A stretch of DNA of 64,000 nt from Aeromicrobium endophyticum (GTDB taxonomy: Bacteria > Actinomycetota > Actinomycetes > Propionibacteriales > Nocardioidaceae), in NCBI RefSeq assembly GCF_003586285.1, contig NZ_QUBR01000002.1, positions 558,001 through 622,000 of the forward strand, written 5' to 3'. The translations under genes were made by a program, and so were the position numbers. This document shows positions 26,076-37,000 of the stretch, piece by piece. Below the pieces are notes generated by a model that did not search any database, was not told where the DNA came from, and saw only the letters and a program-made list of their open reading frames with translations. Position 1 is the first letter of the stretch. Every line of letters starts with the position of its first letter.

Positions 26076-27800
26076 TCAGGAGTCGTCCGTCGTCATGGCC
26101 GTGGGCGGCAGCCAGTCGGCGCCGAGCAGATGGGCGAGGTCGGTGAGGCCGGTGGTGTCGCTCCCCACCGAGTCGGAAGCGGCGGCGATGCGCTCGACCA
26201 TCACCTTGCCGACCTGCTCCTCGACCGTCCCCTCGGCGTAGGCAATGTGCCAGGGCGAGACCTGGTGGTCGCGGTGGGTGCGTCCGGTGACCTGTCGCGC
26301 GGCGATGCCGGAGAAGCGGGCCTGGTGGAAGATGCCGACGCGCGGCTCGGTGCTCGCCCGGCGTCCGTCCGCGAGGGTCTCGCCGGCGTGCAGGCTGATC
26401 GAGGCGACCGTGGTGAAGACGCAGACCTTGGCCTCGCCCTTCTGGAACCGGAGTCGCTCGGCCTCGGCGTCGAACCGGTCGCCACCGTAGATCGACGCCA
26501 CCTCGATGCCTGCGTCGCGCAGCCGGTCGGCGATGGGGTCGGCAGCAGTCGTGACGAACTCGACCGAGCACGCCACCTGACGCTCGGCCTCGACCTGCTG
26601 GGCGATCCAGGCGACCGTCGAGTCGACCCGGATCAAGCCGGCCTTCTGTCGGAAGCGCAGCAGCGCAGCCCGTCCCTTCGCGATGCTGCGACCCCGTCGA
26701 GCGAGGTCCATCTCGCGGCAGAACTCGCCCCACTCGGCCCCGTAGGCGGCTCGCTCGGCCGGCGTGAGCGTCACGGGCATGCCGGAGATCGGCACCGGGC
26801 CCCACGGCGCTGCGCGGTGCAACATCGCCGGGGGTCGCTCGTCGGCGAGCCAGCCGCGCACCAGCTTGAGGTCGGCAGCGCGGCGGGTGGGATCGGTGGT
26901 CCAGGTGGCGCCGTAGCGTCCGTGTTCCACCCCCACGCCGTGGCGCTCGAGCGCAGCGGCGAACGTCGTGCCGGCCTGCGTCGCGGCGGTCCACTCCCGC
27001 ATGGGTTCGCCGAGCACCTGCGCGTAGGCGGGAGCGAGGTAGGGCAGCTCAAGCGGTGTGTGCCCGGGCGTCGCCGTCGTCGCGATGACGAACGGTGCCT
27101 TGTCGTGCGGACGGCTGTGGCCCGAGATCTTCGTCCAAGCCTTCCAGCGCTTCGTCGTCGTCCGTCGCAGGGCATGAGCCTCGTCGGCGATGATGACGTC
27201 CCAGGTGTGGTCCTTGACCTTGTCGAGCCTGTCCCAGGTGATGACGACCCATTCCAGACCACCGTCGCCAAGTGCCGTGATCGTGCGGCACCAGTGGCCG
27301 ATGGTGATGGCAGCGGGACGGTCGGCCACGACGAGCACCCGCTGCGCGCCGCGCAGGTCGCCGACCGCCGTCGCGCCGAGGACGGCCGAGATCGTCTTCC
27401 CCACCCCAGGCTCGTCGGCCAGGAGAAACTGCCGTCCACCCGCCGCGGCGCGCTCGGCGATCGCGTCGGCTGCTTCGAACTGGATCTTGCGCGGTTCGAG
27501 AGCGCCCGTCGGCTCGGGGTTAGGTGTCGGATCATCGGGGTTCAGGGAGTTCTCGATGAACCGACCGAGCGTGTGCGCCCCCGGGGCATACGGAGCGAGG
27601 TGCTCGGGAAGATCACGCCCGACGAACAAGTGGGTCTTCACCGCCGTGTGCCAGGCGGCGCCGTCGACCTGCGTCCCGTACGGGACGTCGACCACCCAGA
27701 TCCGCTCCCCCGGCCCGGCGACCGGCAGCTGCTGGCTCGCCCCGCCACGGCGCGGCGACGCACTGCGCCGGCGAGCCTTGGATCGGCGGGGACTGGCCAC
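26076..27800 (-). CDS. SNF2/DEAH-type helicase-like ATPase
   Basis: A 574-residue superfamily 2 helicase. FLLADEPGVGKTISAVLGA is motif I (Walker A, near residue 128), VIIADEAHAL is motif II (DEAH), ATTATPGHT is motif III, and GIAARQVTGRTHRDHQ is motif VI (Q-x2-G-R-x-H-R). The layout matches compact phage-type SNF2 helicases with no extra accessory domain. The basic first 20 residues (SPRRSKARRRSASPRR) may bind nucleic acid. The ATG at 27800 is used. With the zinc-ribbon gene downstream it looks like part of an acquired module; no primase or terminase is near. Confidence 0.82.
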   Translation of the reverse strand: MASPRRSKARRRSASPRRGGASQQLPVAGPGERIWVVDVPYGTQVDGAAWHTAVKTHLFVGRDLPEHLAPYAPGAHTLGRFIENSLNPDDPTPNPEPTGALEPRKIQFEAADAIAERAAAGGRQFLLADEPGVGKTISAVLGATAVGDLRGAQRVLVVADRPAAITIGHWCRTITALGDGGLEWVVITWDRLDKVKDHTWDVIIADEAHALRRTTTKRWKAWTKISGHSRPHDKAPFVIATTATPGHTPLELPYLAPAYAQVLGEPMREWTAATQAGTTFAAALERHGVGVEHGRYGATWTTDPTRRAADLKLVRGWLADERPPAMLHRAAPWGPVPISGMPVTLTPAERAAYGAEWGEFCREMDLARRGRSIAKGRAALLRFRQKAGLIRVDSTVAWIAQQVEAERQVACSVEFVTTAADPIADRLRDAGIEVASIYGGDRFDAEAERLRFQKGEAKVCVFTTVASISLHAGETLADGRRASTEPRVGIFHQARFSGIAARQVTGRTHRDHQVSPWHIAYAEGTVEEQVGKVMVERIAAASDSVGSDTTGLTDLAHLLGADWLPPTAMTTDDS

Positions 27801-28021
27801 TTCCGGACGCTACACGGCTCGCGGGCCCGAGTAGAGCTGACGTGCCGATGGCAGACCTAGGTCACGCACTTGCAGCGAGCGCTGGCGTCGATCGTGCCTC
27901 CGCCTCACCGCGCGGCATCTGCTGCTTCATTGGCGGTGGAATGACGCTTGCGTGCACAGGTTTCGAAGGTTCGGGAAAGTCATTGCCACCGAGTGTCAGT
28001 GTCTTCGTAGATACTTCCTGC

Positions 28022-29296
28022 ATGACAGGCTCTCGTCGGAAAGGCTCAGGACCGAACCGCGAGCGTGGCCGGAGTAGGCCGACCGTCAGCGAGGAGCCGA
28101 TCAAGGTCGCGATTGCGACAACACCGAAGTCCGGTTCGGACGGCCAACCGGAGATGCATCAGGACGTCGCGCTCGTCAAAGCCGCACTTCTCTACGCGGA
28201 CGAAGTTGAAATTGTCAGCCTCGGCGTGTCGATGTTCGATGAACTGCAGCAGGCCATGAACTCGGGCGATCATGGCGGTTTCGACCTTTTGGCCGCGATG
28301 GACGATGAAACACTCGCGCATATCGCAAGTCAGGGCGGGAACGCTGAGCTGCCGGTCAATTGGAGAGAGATGCTCGGCCGGGCCCTTGCCCTGGATCCGA
28401 ACGCTCTTGAGCGTACCGATCCGGGGAGCGCTCAGGTGCTGCGCGAACTTCGGGAGGCGGCCGAGGAGATAGGCAGTAGCACCCAAGCCGACATCGAAGC
28501 ATTGTTTGAGCAGTTCGGAGCCACTGAACTCGTCGTCGCCTTGCGCGCCAAAGTGGTCAAGGTCGCCGACTTGGGTATCACTCCGTCCACGACGCTCCGG
28601 CCTGCGGACGTTCGTGCCACCGAGACCGACCAGCAGATCTGGAACTGGATTGACGCGCTCATATCGAGACTTACGGACCGGCGAACGCGTCTTCTGTTCG
28701 ATCGGGACGCCGGGAATCTGATCCAGTCGATGTACGACGAGGGGAAGATCCCTGCAAGCCCGCAGGGGATGCGGCTAGCCGCTCAAGCCGCTCTGGGGGC
28801 GGGATTTGCAGAGCGTCTCCCCGCCTTTCCCATGGCGAAGATGGACGAATTGATTGATTTGCGCGCAGAGCTTGCATTGCCGCTGGCGAGATATCGGGGC
28901 GCTGTGATCCGCTTCTCAAAGAACATTGAGCCAATGGTTGGCGAGGGTCTGGCATTCGAAGTGCAGCAGCGTTGGGATGAGAGCGTGAAGCCGATGCTGA
29001 TGGACTTAAAAGACGAGATGGCCGATCACGGACTTGTGAGAGAACTGGCTCGCTCGCTGAATGTGAAGGACGTCCGCAACTTCGGCTTCTGGACGTCCGG
29101 GACCTACTTTGCTTTCGCGAACTCGACGAGCCTTGATGCGCTAGCAACCGGCTTGGTGGCGACCGGGGCATCTGCCGTACCTCAAGCGGCCTCAGTCGCT
29201 CTCAGCGCTGTTCGTACTCGCCGCGCTGCAACTGGCGACGTAGAGAGCAACGAGCTGTTCTACCTGTATGAGACCAACCGACGCCTTGAGCGATAG
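28022..29296 (+). CDS. Uncharacterised helical protein in low-GC accessory region
   Basis: A 424-residue protein of unknown family starting at ATG 28022 (MTGSRRKGSGPNRER); an open frame continues upstream to 27842 but is basic, repetitive and probably untranslated. The body is mostly helical and acidic, with segments DVALVKAALLYADEVEIVSLG and DELIDLRAELALPLARYRGAVI. Near the C-terminus a hydrophobic stretch (ALATGLVATGASAVPQAA) could touch a membrane. Codon use is clearly less G/C-biased than its neighbours. Function unknown; a mobile or defence-associated origin is an inference from context. Confidence 0.7.
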   Translation: MTGSRRKGSGPNRERGRSRPTVSEEPIKVAIATTPKSGSDGQPEMHQDVALVKAALLYADEVEIVSLGVSMFDELQQAMNSGDHGGFDLLAAMDDETLAHIASQGGNAELPVNWREMLGRALALDPNALERTDPGSAQVLRELREAAEEIGSSTQADIEALFEQFGATELVVALRAKVVKVADLGITPSTTLRPADVRATETDQQIWNWIDALISRLTDRRTRLLFDRDAGNLIQSMYDEGKIPASPQGMRLAAQAALGAGFAERLPAFPMAKMDELIDLRAELALPLARYRGAVIRFSKNIEPMVGEGLAFEVQQRWDESVKPMLMDLKDEMADHGLVRELARSLNVKDVRNFGFWTSGTYFAFANSTSLDALATGLVATGASAVPQAASVALSAVRTRRAATGDVESNELFYLYETNRRLER

Positions 29297-29445
29297 CTTC
29301 GTTTCGAGGTATAACCGGTGAGGGTCTCGCTGCACATCTGTTGAACGCGAGAATGACGCTTCACTTAGTAGGCGGGGAATGACGCGGTCGTCCAGCCATC
29401 GACGACGTCCCGAGGTTGGCACGACGGGCGCAGACGATCGGTATC

Positions 29446-30522
29446 GTGACCTTCGTGAATAGCTCGGGCACCAGACTTTCAAAGTGGGCTGCGCGGTTCC
29501 CGTTGATCGTCACGGGCGTAGTCTCCGCGCTAGCGGCCGGAGCGTTTGTCTCTTCTAGTTTGGCTTCGTCATCGGTTCCGCGCGATGAACAGTTCAATGG
29601 ATTTGTCGTGTTTCTCCAAGACACGGCCACTCTCGGATCTGGGCAGCAGATTTGGCTCGCCCTTGGCCCGCTGTCCTACGGTCCTCGACCGCGAATACGC
29701 GTAGACCTTGCGGCGTGCGGAGAAGGGGCCATCAGCGGTCACCTGATTTTCGGCGGCGACGCCCGCTTGACAGACGCCTCCTTCGGTCTGGGGGACCTCT
29801 CCGACGGTCGTCTGCAGTTCACGAGTGAGGCCCAGCTGTCTGGCGCGTCCTTCGATGGGACAGTTCCCCTCGGGGACATCCAGTCGCTAGCCATTGACAT
29901 TTCGAAGCTGGACCCCTGTATCTCGACCGTGCAATCCGACGACACCGGCTTCGTTGGGAGAGCAACCAGAATCGAGGGCAATATCTCTGCCCCGATCGTT
30001 TCGACTCGAAGGTACTGGCCTTTCACGGCTCCCCGGATTGCCGAGACGATGCCGCTGATGGGCGCGATGCCGGACCGACCTCTCGGCGATAGCGGCGAGT
30101 TTGAGATCCCTGAGCTGAGCATTGAAGGAGCGATCATTCCGCCCGGTCTTTTCACCTCCGTAGAGGCGTCCTCCAGCAACCTGAATGCGTTGACCGAAAT
30201 AGCGCAACCAGAGTTGAAGGTGGCACCGAGCCCTCACTGGAGTGGGCAGACCGGATTCCAGGCAAGACGAACCGTCCTAGATCAGGCGCAGGCGCAGCAC
30301 CTCGCCACAGTTTCCGCGGCCGCCGCTCTCGTCTTCGGAACGTTCTCGGCGACCTTCCTGTCAACATTGTCGCTATCTCGCAAGCGTCTCGCCGCCCCCT
30401 CCAGCCCTCAGGGTGGGAGGCGCATGCCGGGTGCTCGCGCGGGCTCGTCCGGGTCTACAGCTCTAAGTTCGCGGCTCGTGCGACGACGCTCAGTGCCACC
30501 CGGCACTAATGGCCGCTGCTAA
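29446..30522 (+). CDS. Uncharacterised two-helix membrane protein with large outer domain
   Basis: About 358 residues. A first membrane helix lies near residues 18-40 (FPLIVTGVVSALAAGAF) and a second near 285-305 (ATVSAAAALVFGTFSATF), leaving about 240 residues outside and a basic cytoplasmic tail (RKRLAAP...). The outer domain is rich in short beta-type segments and has two cysteines (LAACGEG, DPCIST). Start is uncertain: GTG 29446 is used, with TTG 29416 and GTG 29455 possible. It lies 149 bp after the 424-residue gene in the same orientation and has equally atypical base composition. No family recognised. Confidence 0.62.
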   Translation: MTFVNSSGTRLSKWAARFPLIVTGVVSALAAGAFVSSSLASSSVPRDEQFNGFVVFLQDTATLGSGQQIWLALGPLSYGPRPRIRVDLAACGEGAISGHLIFGGDARLTDASFGLGDLSDGRLQFTSEAQLSGASFDGTVPLGDIQSLAIDISKLDPCISTVQSDDTGFVGRATRIEGNISAPIVSTRRYWPFTAPRIAETMPLMGAMPDRPLGDSGEFEIPELSIEGAIIPPGLFTSVEASSSNLNALTEIAQPELKVAPSPHWSGQTGFQARRTVLDQAQAQHLATVSAAAALVFGTFSATFLSTLSLSRKRLAAPSSPQGGRRMPGARAGSSGSTALSSRLVRRRSVPPGTNGRC

Positions 30523-31050
30523 CCAGAACTGAATCTCGCATCTTCGGCACATGCGGGTGAAAAAGTCCCTAATCCTAGAAAGCGGCGGAATGGCCTATTT
30601 GCCGGAGTCCGATGGCCATGCAAGTGGGCGAGGAAGACTCATACCACTGCGGGTTACGCGCGCTCGGACTGCGGTAGCAGCGCGACTAGGGCGGCTAGGG
30701 CATGGTGTTTGGAGGGGGCGTTGTCAATTTGGGCTGCCATTTCCCATATCGAACGAATCAACTCGATTGATGCCACGCTCCTAGCGTCACCCAACGGTAG
30801 GTCAGTTCTGAGATGCATCTATAGACCTGCAGTCCGGTTGGTCGTGTCGACTGTTCTATTGAAGATTGGATGAGCCGTGACGACCGACTGCTGCGCAGAG
30901 GCTCAGACTGTCGGAAATTCAACGTCGATCGAGCAACCAAACGATCGGATTGCTCGACCTGATTGTGCAGAGCAGTTGCGGTGGACTGACCCACTGACCC
31001 GTCCGGGAAATCCGGGACAGGTCAACCATTAACCCGACACCAGCTCGCGA
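30523..31050. other. Gene-poor lower-GC stretch
   Basis: About 530 bp with no ORF I would support: frames of 77 and 78 codons on either strand lack a Shine-Dalgarno sequence and have no recognisable composition. A TGACCC...GGTCA pair flanks TCCGGG repeats at 30995-31022. The stretch may be decayed remnants of an earlier insertion. Confidence 0.4.
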
Positions 31051-31140
31051 TTACGTGGTGACCGGGCCACCCGCTTCGAACGAAAGCTTGTTGTCGATGT
31101 CTTCGCGAATCACCACATACCCAGGTGAGTCGTCAGTCAT
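31051..31140 (-). CDS. Possible 29-residue small protein with strong ribosome binding site
   Basis: The minus strand carries GGGAGGAGACGG directly before an ATG at 31140, an unusually good Shine-Dalgarno sequence, followed by 29 codons (MTDDSPGYVVIREDIDNK... ending GGPVTT) and TAA at 31051-31053. It lies 40 bp downstream of the 66-residue membrane protein on the same strand. The peptide is acidic with no membrane helix. Existence rests on the RBS; no family is known to me. Confidence 0.45.
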   Translation of the reverse strand: MTDDSPGYVVIREDIDNKLSFEAGGPVTT

Positions 31141-31180
31141 CCGTCTCCTCCCGAAGGGTCGGGATAGAGGTGCGGCCGAG

Positions 31181-31381
31181 TCAGCCGGCGGGCGCCGGAG
31201 CAGGCGTGAGTGTCTCGAGGAACGGTTCGAGGATGTTTGCGGTGTGCTCCTGGCTTATCGCGATGATGAAGGAGACGAGCTCATCGTTGAAGAAAATCGC
31301 GGCCACGACGAGCACGAAGCCAAGGATTTTGCGCAGGGGCTTGAACTCCCGTGCCAGTTCCAGTGAGTCGTAGGTATCCAT
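31181..31381 (-). CDS. 66-residue membrane protein
   Basis: ATG at 31381 gives MDTYDSLELAREFKPLRK, then a helix ILGFVLVVAAIFF, a short polar NDE turn, a second hydrophobic segment LVSFIIAI, and a proline/alanine tail TPAPAPAG. Thus probably one or two membrane passes. A longer open frame upstream to 31528 looks non-coding. It sits between the 650-residue gene and the 29-residue ORF on the same strand. Small membrane proteins of this kind occur in toxin/antitoxin and anti-phage loci, but nothing specific is recognised. Confidence 0.5.
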   Translation of the reverse strand: MDTYDSLELAREFKPLRKILGFVLVVAAIFFNDELVSFIIAISQEHTANILEPFLETLTPAPAPAG

Positions 31382-31499
31382 GCCTAGATCGTGCCCGAAG
31401 GGTCCGACGCTTCTCGCGTGACAGGTTTGGATTGTCAGACCTGCAACAACCTGGACCCATTGAAGGTTGGTTGCAGCTCCGGTGTGCTGAATATCGCGC

Positions 31500-33452
31500 C
31501 TACTCGGCATCTGCTGCCGGGTTGGCACGCCTTGCTAGAAACCTGTACTCGGTCACTGTCTCTGCGATCTCTTTGAGCTGTGCCAGCGCCCTATCGGCGT
31601 TAGCAACTTGGATTCCTGAGGTGTCGACGAGTGGGGTTCCGTCACCGGCCTGAGGTTCGCGCAGGCTGGCGAGCTCGTGGACGACCTTCTCGATGGCCCC
31701 TACGAGAACCGCCTCGCGGTTCTCGAGGTCTTTCTCGGCTGAAAGCGGAACGACCGGGCTCTTGGAATACCCGCTCGACCAGGTGTCGCGCATCCATTCG
31801 TCGGTGAAGAGGAGTTCGCGCCCGTCCGGGCCGAGGATGGGCTGTCCCTTGGGGTTCACCCGGACGGGTGTGCGTTCGGCGCGGGAGTCGTGAACGATGC
31901 GCGCCAACTGACGCATCCCGTGTTCGGTGCGACACATCAGTGTGACGACGTCGCCCACCTTGCGACGGTCCTTCATGCCACCGCGAGTTTGCAGGGGCAC
32001 GAGGCGCGCTCGGGCCATCCAGTAGAACGCGACGACCATGAGGAGCCGCCCTCGGTCCCCGGGACGGCCGAGGAGTGCGACCTCTCCTGTGGCGTCGGTC
32101 ATGAGCTTCTTCAAGGACCCAAGCCCTTCGTCGTCGTCGACTTCCCAATCCCCCTTGAGGTCGTCTATCTGCCAGAGGGCGACGAGTACACGACGGACGT
32201 TGTCGGCCTCTGAGTCGGTGCGAAGTTCAGAGCGGAATGAGCGCAGAGCGCCTTCCGCAGCGATGTTCGTTCGGACTGACGCGTCCATCGACCTGACGAC
32301 GTCGAGGCGGCGGATGGCTTTGGCGACTTGGAGGTCATGATCGCGCAGCCACCATCGCAGCGACGCAGCTCGTACGTCTGGATGTGGGTCCAGGCCGGCT
32401 TCGGTTGCCTGGTCCGCGTCGAGGTTTCCGGCGAGCCAGTCGCGGTACTGCCCGGCGGTGAAAGCGCCCTCGTTGACGTTGGACCACGACTCGAAGTCGG
32501 ACTGACGTGCATCGAGGGTCGCGTTCAGAAGCATGTCGAGCTGGCTCGAGGTGCTCCAGGGACTTGCGGGAGACACATGGATCGCACCCAGGCGCGACTG
32601 AACCGCCTCTACAAGATTGATGTGCGGGGTGTCTGCGCGGAACCCGACGACAATCGCGGCGGGGGCAGTGAGGCTCCGGAGCGCCGCTGCTTCCTCGAGG
32701 GTCATCTCCGGGTTGTCCGCGAAGGCAAGGTAGGTCCCGATGCGCTGGCGCAGCGTACGGGGGCTGTTGACCAGCTTGGTCAGGACGTCGGAGGGGTCGA
32801 GCCGGAGGTGCCGGTATGCGCCGGCCAGGCGCGAGTTTCCGTCGACCGAGGTGAGGACCGTCCGGCTCCCGTCATCGTGAGCGATCTCAAGATCCTTGAG
32901 CAGGTCGACGTCGTCGGGATCCGCGTACCCGCTGTTGAAGACCAGCGGCACGAGCAGGAGTTCGGAGAGAATGCCGTGGTTCCCGACGCTGGTGCTCAGG
33001 TCGTTGGTGTTGCGCAGGTACGACATCTGGTTGTCGAGGTAGCCCACGAGTTCTGCGGTGGGCACCATGTCCATGACTAGTTCAGGGGAAGCCGGATCTG
33101 AACCGGGATGTGTCGGAGGCAGGGGGTGGCGGCGTTTGGCGCGGCTCTCAACGGCGTAGGTGAGTCCGGGCAGAAGGCGGGGGTTCTCGGGCCACATGAG
33201 GACGCCGGGCACCCAGACTTGTGCGTGGACGGCAAGAAGTGCTCCACCGTTGACGCGGATCTCGGCCGGTTCCTCGAGCTGGCGTCGTACTGCAGAGGGG
33301 TCGCACACGGCGTACCCGATGGCCCGAGCCGTGTGGAGGTGGATGCCTCGTCCGGTCAGTGTGGTGATGAGCCTCTGGACCGCTGGCGCCTTCGGGAGCT
33401 CGGGCATCGGCGGCAGGGGGCTGGGGATGTCGAGGTCAGGGGCGTGGGTCAC
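31500..33452 (-). CDS. Large uncharacterised protein with ParB/DndB-like DGxxR motif
   Basis: A 650-residue protein from a GTG at 33452. After a variable N-terminus, residues about 155-215 read GNHGILSELLLVPLVF...TVLTSVDGNSRLAGAYRHL, the pattern of ParB/sulfiredoxin and DGQHR (DndB-like) domains in which a PLVV-like strand precedes D-G-x-x-R (D204-R208 here). The remaining about 430 residues are largely helical and match nothing I can name. It follows the 173-residue membrane-protein gene by 72 bp on the same strand. A nucleotide- or DNA-dependent role in an accessory system is inferred, not shown. Confidence 0.7.
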   Translation of the reverse strand: MTHAPDLDIPSPLPPMPELPKAPAVQRLITTLTGRGIHLHTARAIGYAVCDPSAVRRQLEEPAEIRVNGGALLAVHAQVWVPGVLMWPENPRLLPGLTYAVESRAKRRHPLPPTHPGSDPASPELVMDMVPTAELVGYLDNQMSYLRNTNDLSTSVGNHGILSELLLVPLVFNSGYADPDDVDLLKDLEIAHDDGSRTVLTSVDGNSRLAGAYRHLRLDPSDVLTKLVNSPRTLRQRIGTYLAFADNPEMTLEEAAALRSLTAPAAIVVGFRADTPHINLVEAVQSRLGAIHVSPASPWSTSSQLDMLLNATLDARQSDFESWSNVNEGAFTAGQYRDWLAGNLDADQATEAGLDPHPDVRAASLRWWLRDHDLQVAKAIRRLDVVRSMDASVRTNIAAEGALRSFRSELRTDSEADNVRRVLVALWQIDDLKGDWEVDDDEGLGSLKKLMTDATGEVALLGRPGDRGRLLMVVAFYWMARARLVPLQTRGGMKDRRKVGDVVTLMCRTEHGMRQLARIVHDSRAERTPVRVNPKGQPILGPDGRELLFTDEWMRDTWSSGYSKSPVVPLSAEKDLENREAVLVGAIEKVVHELASLREPQAGDGTPLVDTSGIQVANADRALAQLKEIAETVTEYRFLARRANPAADAE

Positions 33453-33524
33453 GTGACGTCCTCACTTCCGTGTTGAGAGTCGGTGTTGCGCGAGAGGTTC
33501 GGCTGGGGCAGGGAATCGCGGCAT

Positions 33525-34046
33525 TCAGTCCAAGCCGACCTGGCCTTCGGCGTTGCGCCGTCGCCGCCAATTCCGGACGCGCTTGAAGCAGGCCCAGGCT
33601 GCCTCGGCGACGAGGAGCGCCAGCACCCAGGTGTGCCACTGGCCGGCTACGCCGAGAATGCGGTCGGTCGGGGTCGGCGCCGACGGGTCCTGGGCCTGGT
33701 GGATCACCGAGGTGCCGAACAGCCAAAAACCGAGGAATCGAAGCGAGGTTTTGGCTGCGATGGCAGCCCAAGGCTGGTCCTCGCCGACGTCTCCGAGCGC
33801 GCGGATGACCACGTGAGCCGATCGGATTACCGGCACGATCCGAAGGATGTAGTTCGACACCGGGCCAGGGGGCGGCTCGGCGATTGCCGGGAGCGCAGGC
33901 GATGGGTCTACCTGCAAGGTTCCGGGCGCGACTGATTGCGTCGGAGTCGGTTCCGGGGTGACGGCAAAGTCTGGCTCGACCTCGTCGGGGTTTGCCGACG
34001 GGTCATCGTTGTGCTCGGCGCCGAGGTGCCTGCTTGCGGCACTCAC
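33525..34046 (-). CDS. Uncharacterised membrane protein upstream of the DGNSR-motif protein
   Basis: A 173-residue protein from a GTG at 34046 with AGGG upstream. The first 60 residues are proline/acid-rich and disordered (PEPTPTQSVAPG). Hydrophobic segments follow at about 100-117 (LRFLGFWLFGTSVIH) and 137-152 (TWVLALLVAEAAWACF), ending in a basic tail KRVRNWRRRRN. It probably has two membrane passes and may share a transcript with the 650-residue gene. No family recognised. Confidence 0.6.
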   Translation of the reverse strand: MSAASRHLGAEHNDDPSANPDEVEPDFAVTPEPTPTQSVAPGTLQVDPSPALPAIAEPPPGPVSNYILRIVPVIRSAHVVIRALGDVGEDQPWAAIAAKTSLRFLGFWLFGTSVIHQAQDPSAPTPTDRILGVAGQWHTWVLALLVAEAAWACFKRVRNWRRRRNAEGQVGLD

Positions 34047-34637
34047 GGTTCAGCCCTGGTCGGGCGGTACGCGGTACGGCGCTGAAGGCCGCCGGCGCGT
34101 GCACGCCTGAGGATCGGAGGGGTCCATCGGTCTTGCTCCCGGTGTAATTGCCGCATACGCCCCAGCGGGTTGCTGTGGTGTTCGGGATGCGGTCCGACGC
34201 CCCTTCGACGATCCCGGCGCGACGTCGCAGTTGCGACGAGACCGGTGTTCGTGTCCGTGTAGCGGCTGGTCGAGAGCTTGGGTGGCGGAGTCCGACGTCG
34301 TGACGTGAGGCTTCGGCATATAGGTGCTGATCGAACCAGTGGATCTCTCAGCGATAGGTGGGCCCGCGGTGGCAGACGACTACAGCGAAAACAAATTTCG
34401 AGTTGTGACTGAGAGTCTACCTGATTTGCGGACGGAAACTGCTGCCTCGCGGGTCCAGCTCCTGATGCCGACCTTCACTGGCAGGAACTATGGACTGTCT
34501 ACGGCGCTATCGCTCAAGGCGCGACCCGCGTCATTCTGGGCGGAATGTCGCGCAATTATCCCGCGGTTGACCTGTGATACGCGGCGCGCCGGCGAGCGAC
34601 CACCCACCGCTCGGCGCACCGCATACCCCCACCAACA
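34047..34637. other. Region with no well-supported gene at the island edge
   Basis: About 590 bp. An 89-codon minus-strand frame (34050-34319) ends 3 bp before the 173-residue gene but lacks a Shine-Dalgarno sequence and looks low-complexity; a 120-codon plus frame (34324-34686) runs through the katG terminator hairpin and so is doubtful, although its first half (VVTESLPDLRTETAASRVQLL) could be a remnant of a real gene. Confidence 0.35.
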
Positions 34638-34678
34638 CACAGAGCCCCCGCCGGCAGGGTGCCGGTGGAGGCTCTGTG
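34638..34678 (-). terminator. Hairpin terminator downstream of katG
   Basis: CACAGAGCC pairs with GGCTCTGTG, with inner CCGGCA/TGCCGG pairing, giving a long stem 17 bp past the katG stop. No T-run follows, as usual in high-GC actinobacteria. It also marks the boundary between the accessory region and core genes. Confidence 0.75.
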
Positions 34679-34694
34679 CGAACTAGGTGGTGAT

Positions 34695-36983
<2,289 letters not shown>

Positions 36984-37000
36984 TCAGCGTCGTGCAGGGA

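Noticed and set aside
30551..30994. Small ORFs of 77 and 78 codons in the gene-poor stretch
   Set aside because: No ribosome binding site, basic low-complexity translations and overlap on opposite strands.
34324..34686. 120-codon plus-strand ORF at the katG terminator
   Set aside because: Its last third is encoded by the terminator hairpin and it has no Shine-Dalgarno sequence; at most a gene remnant.
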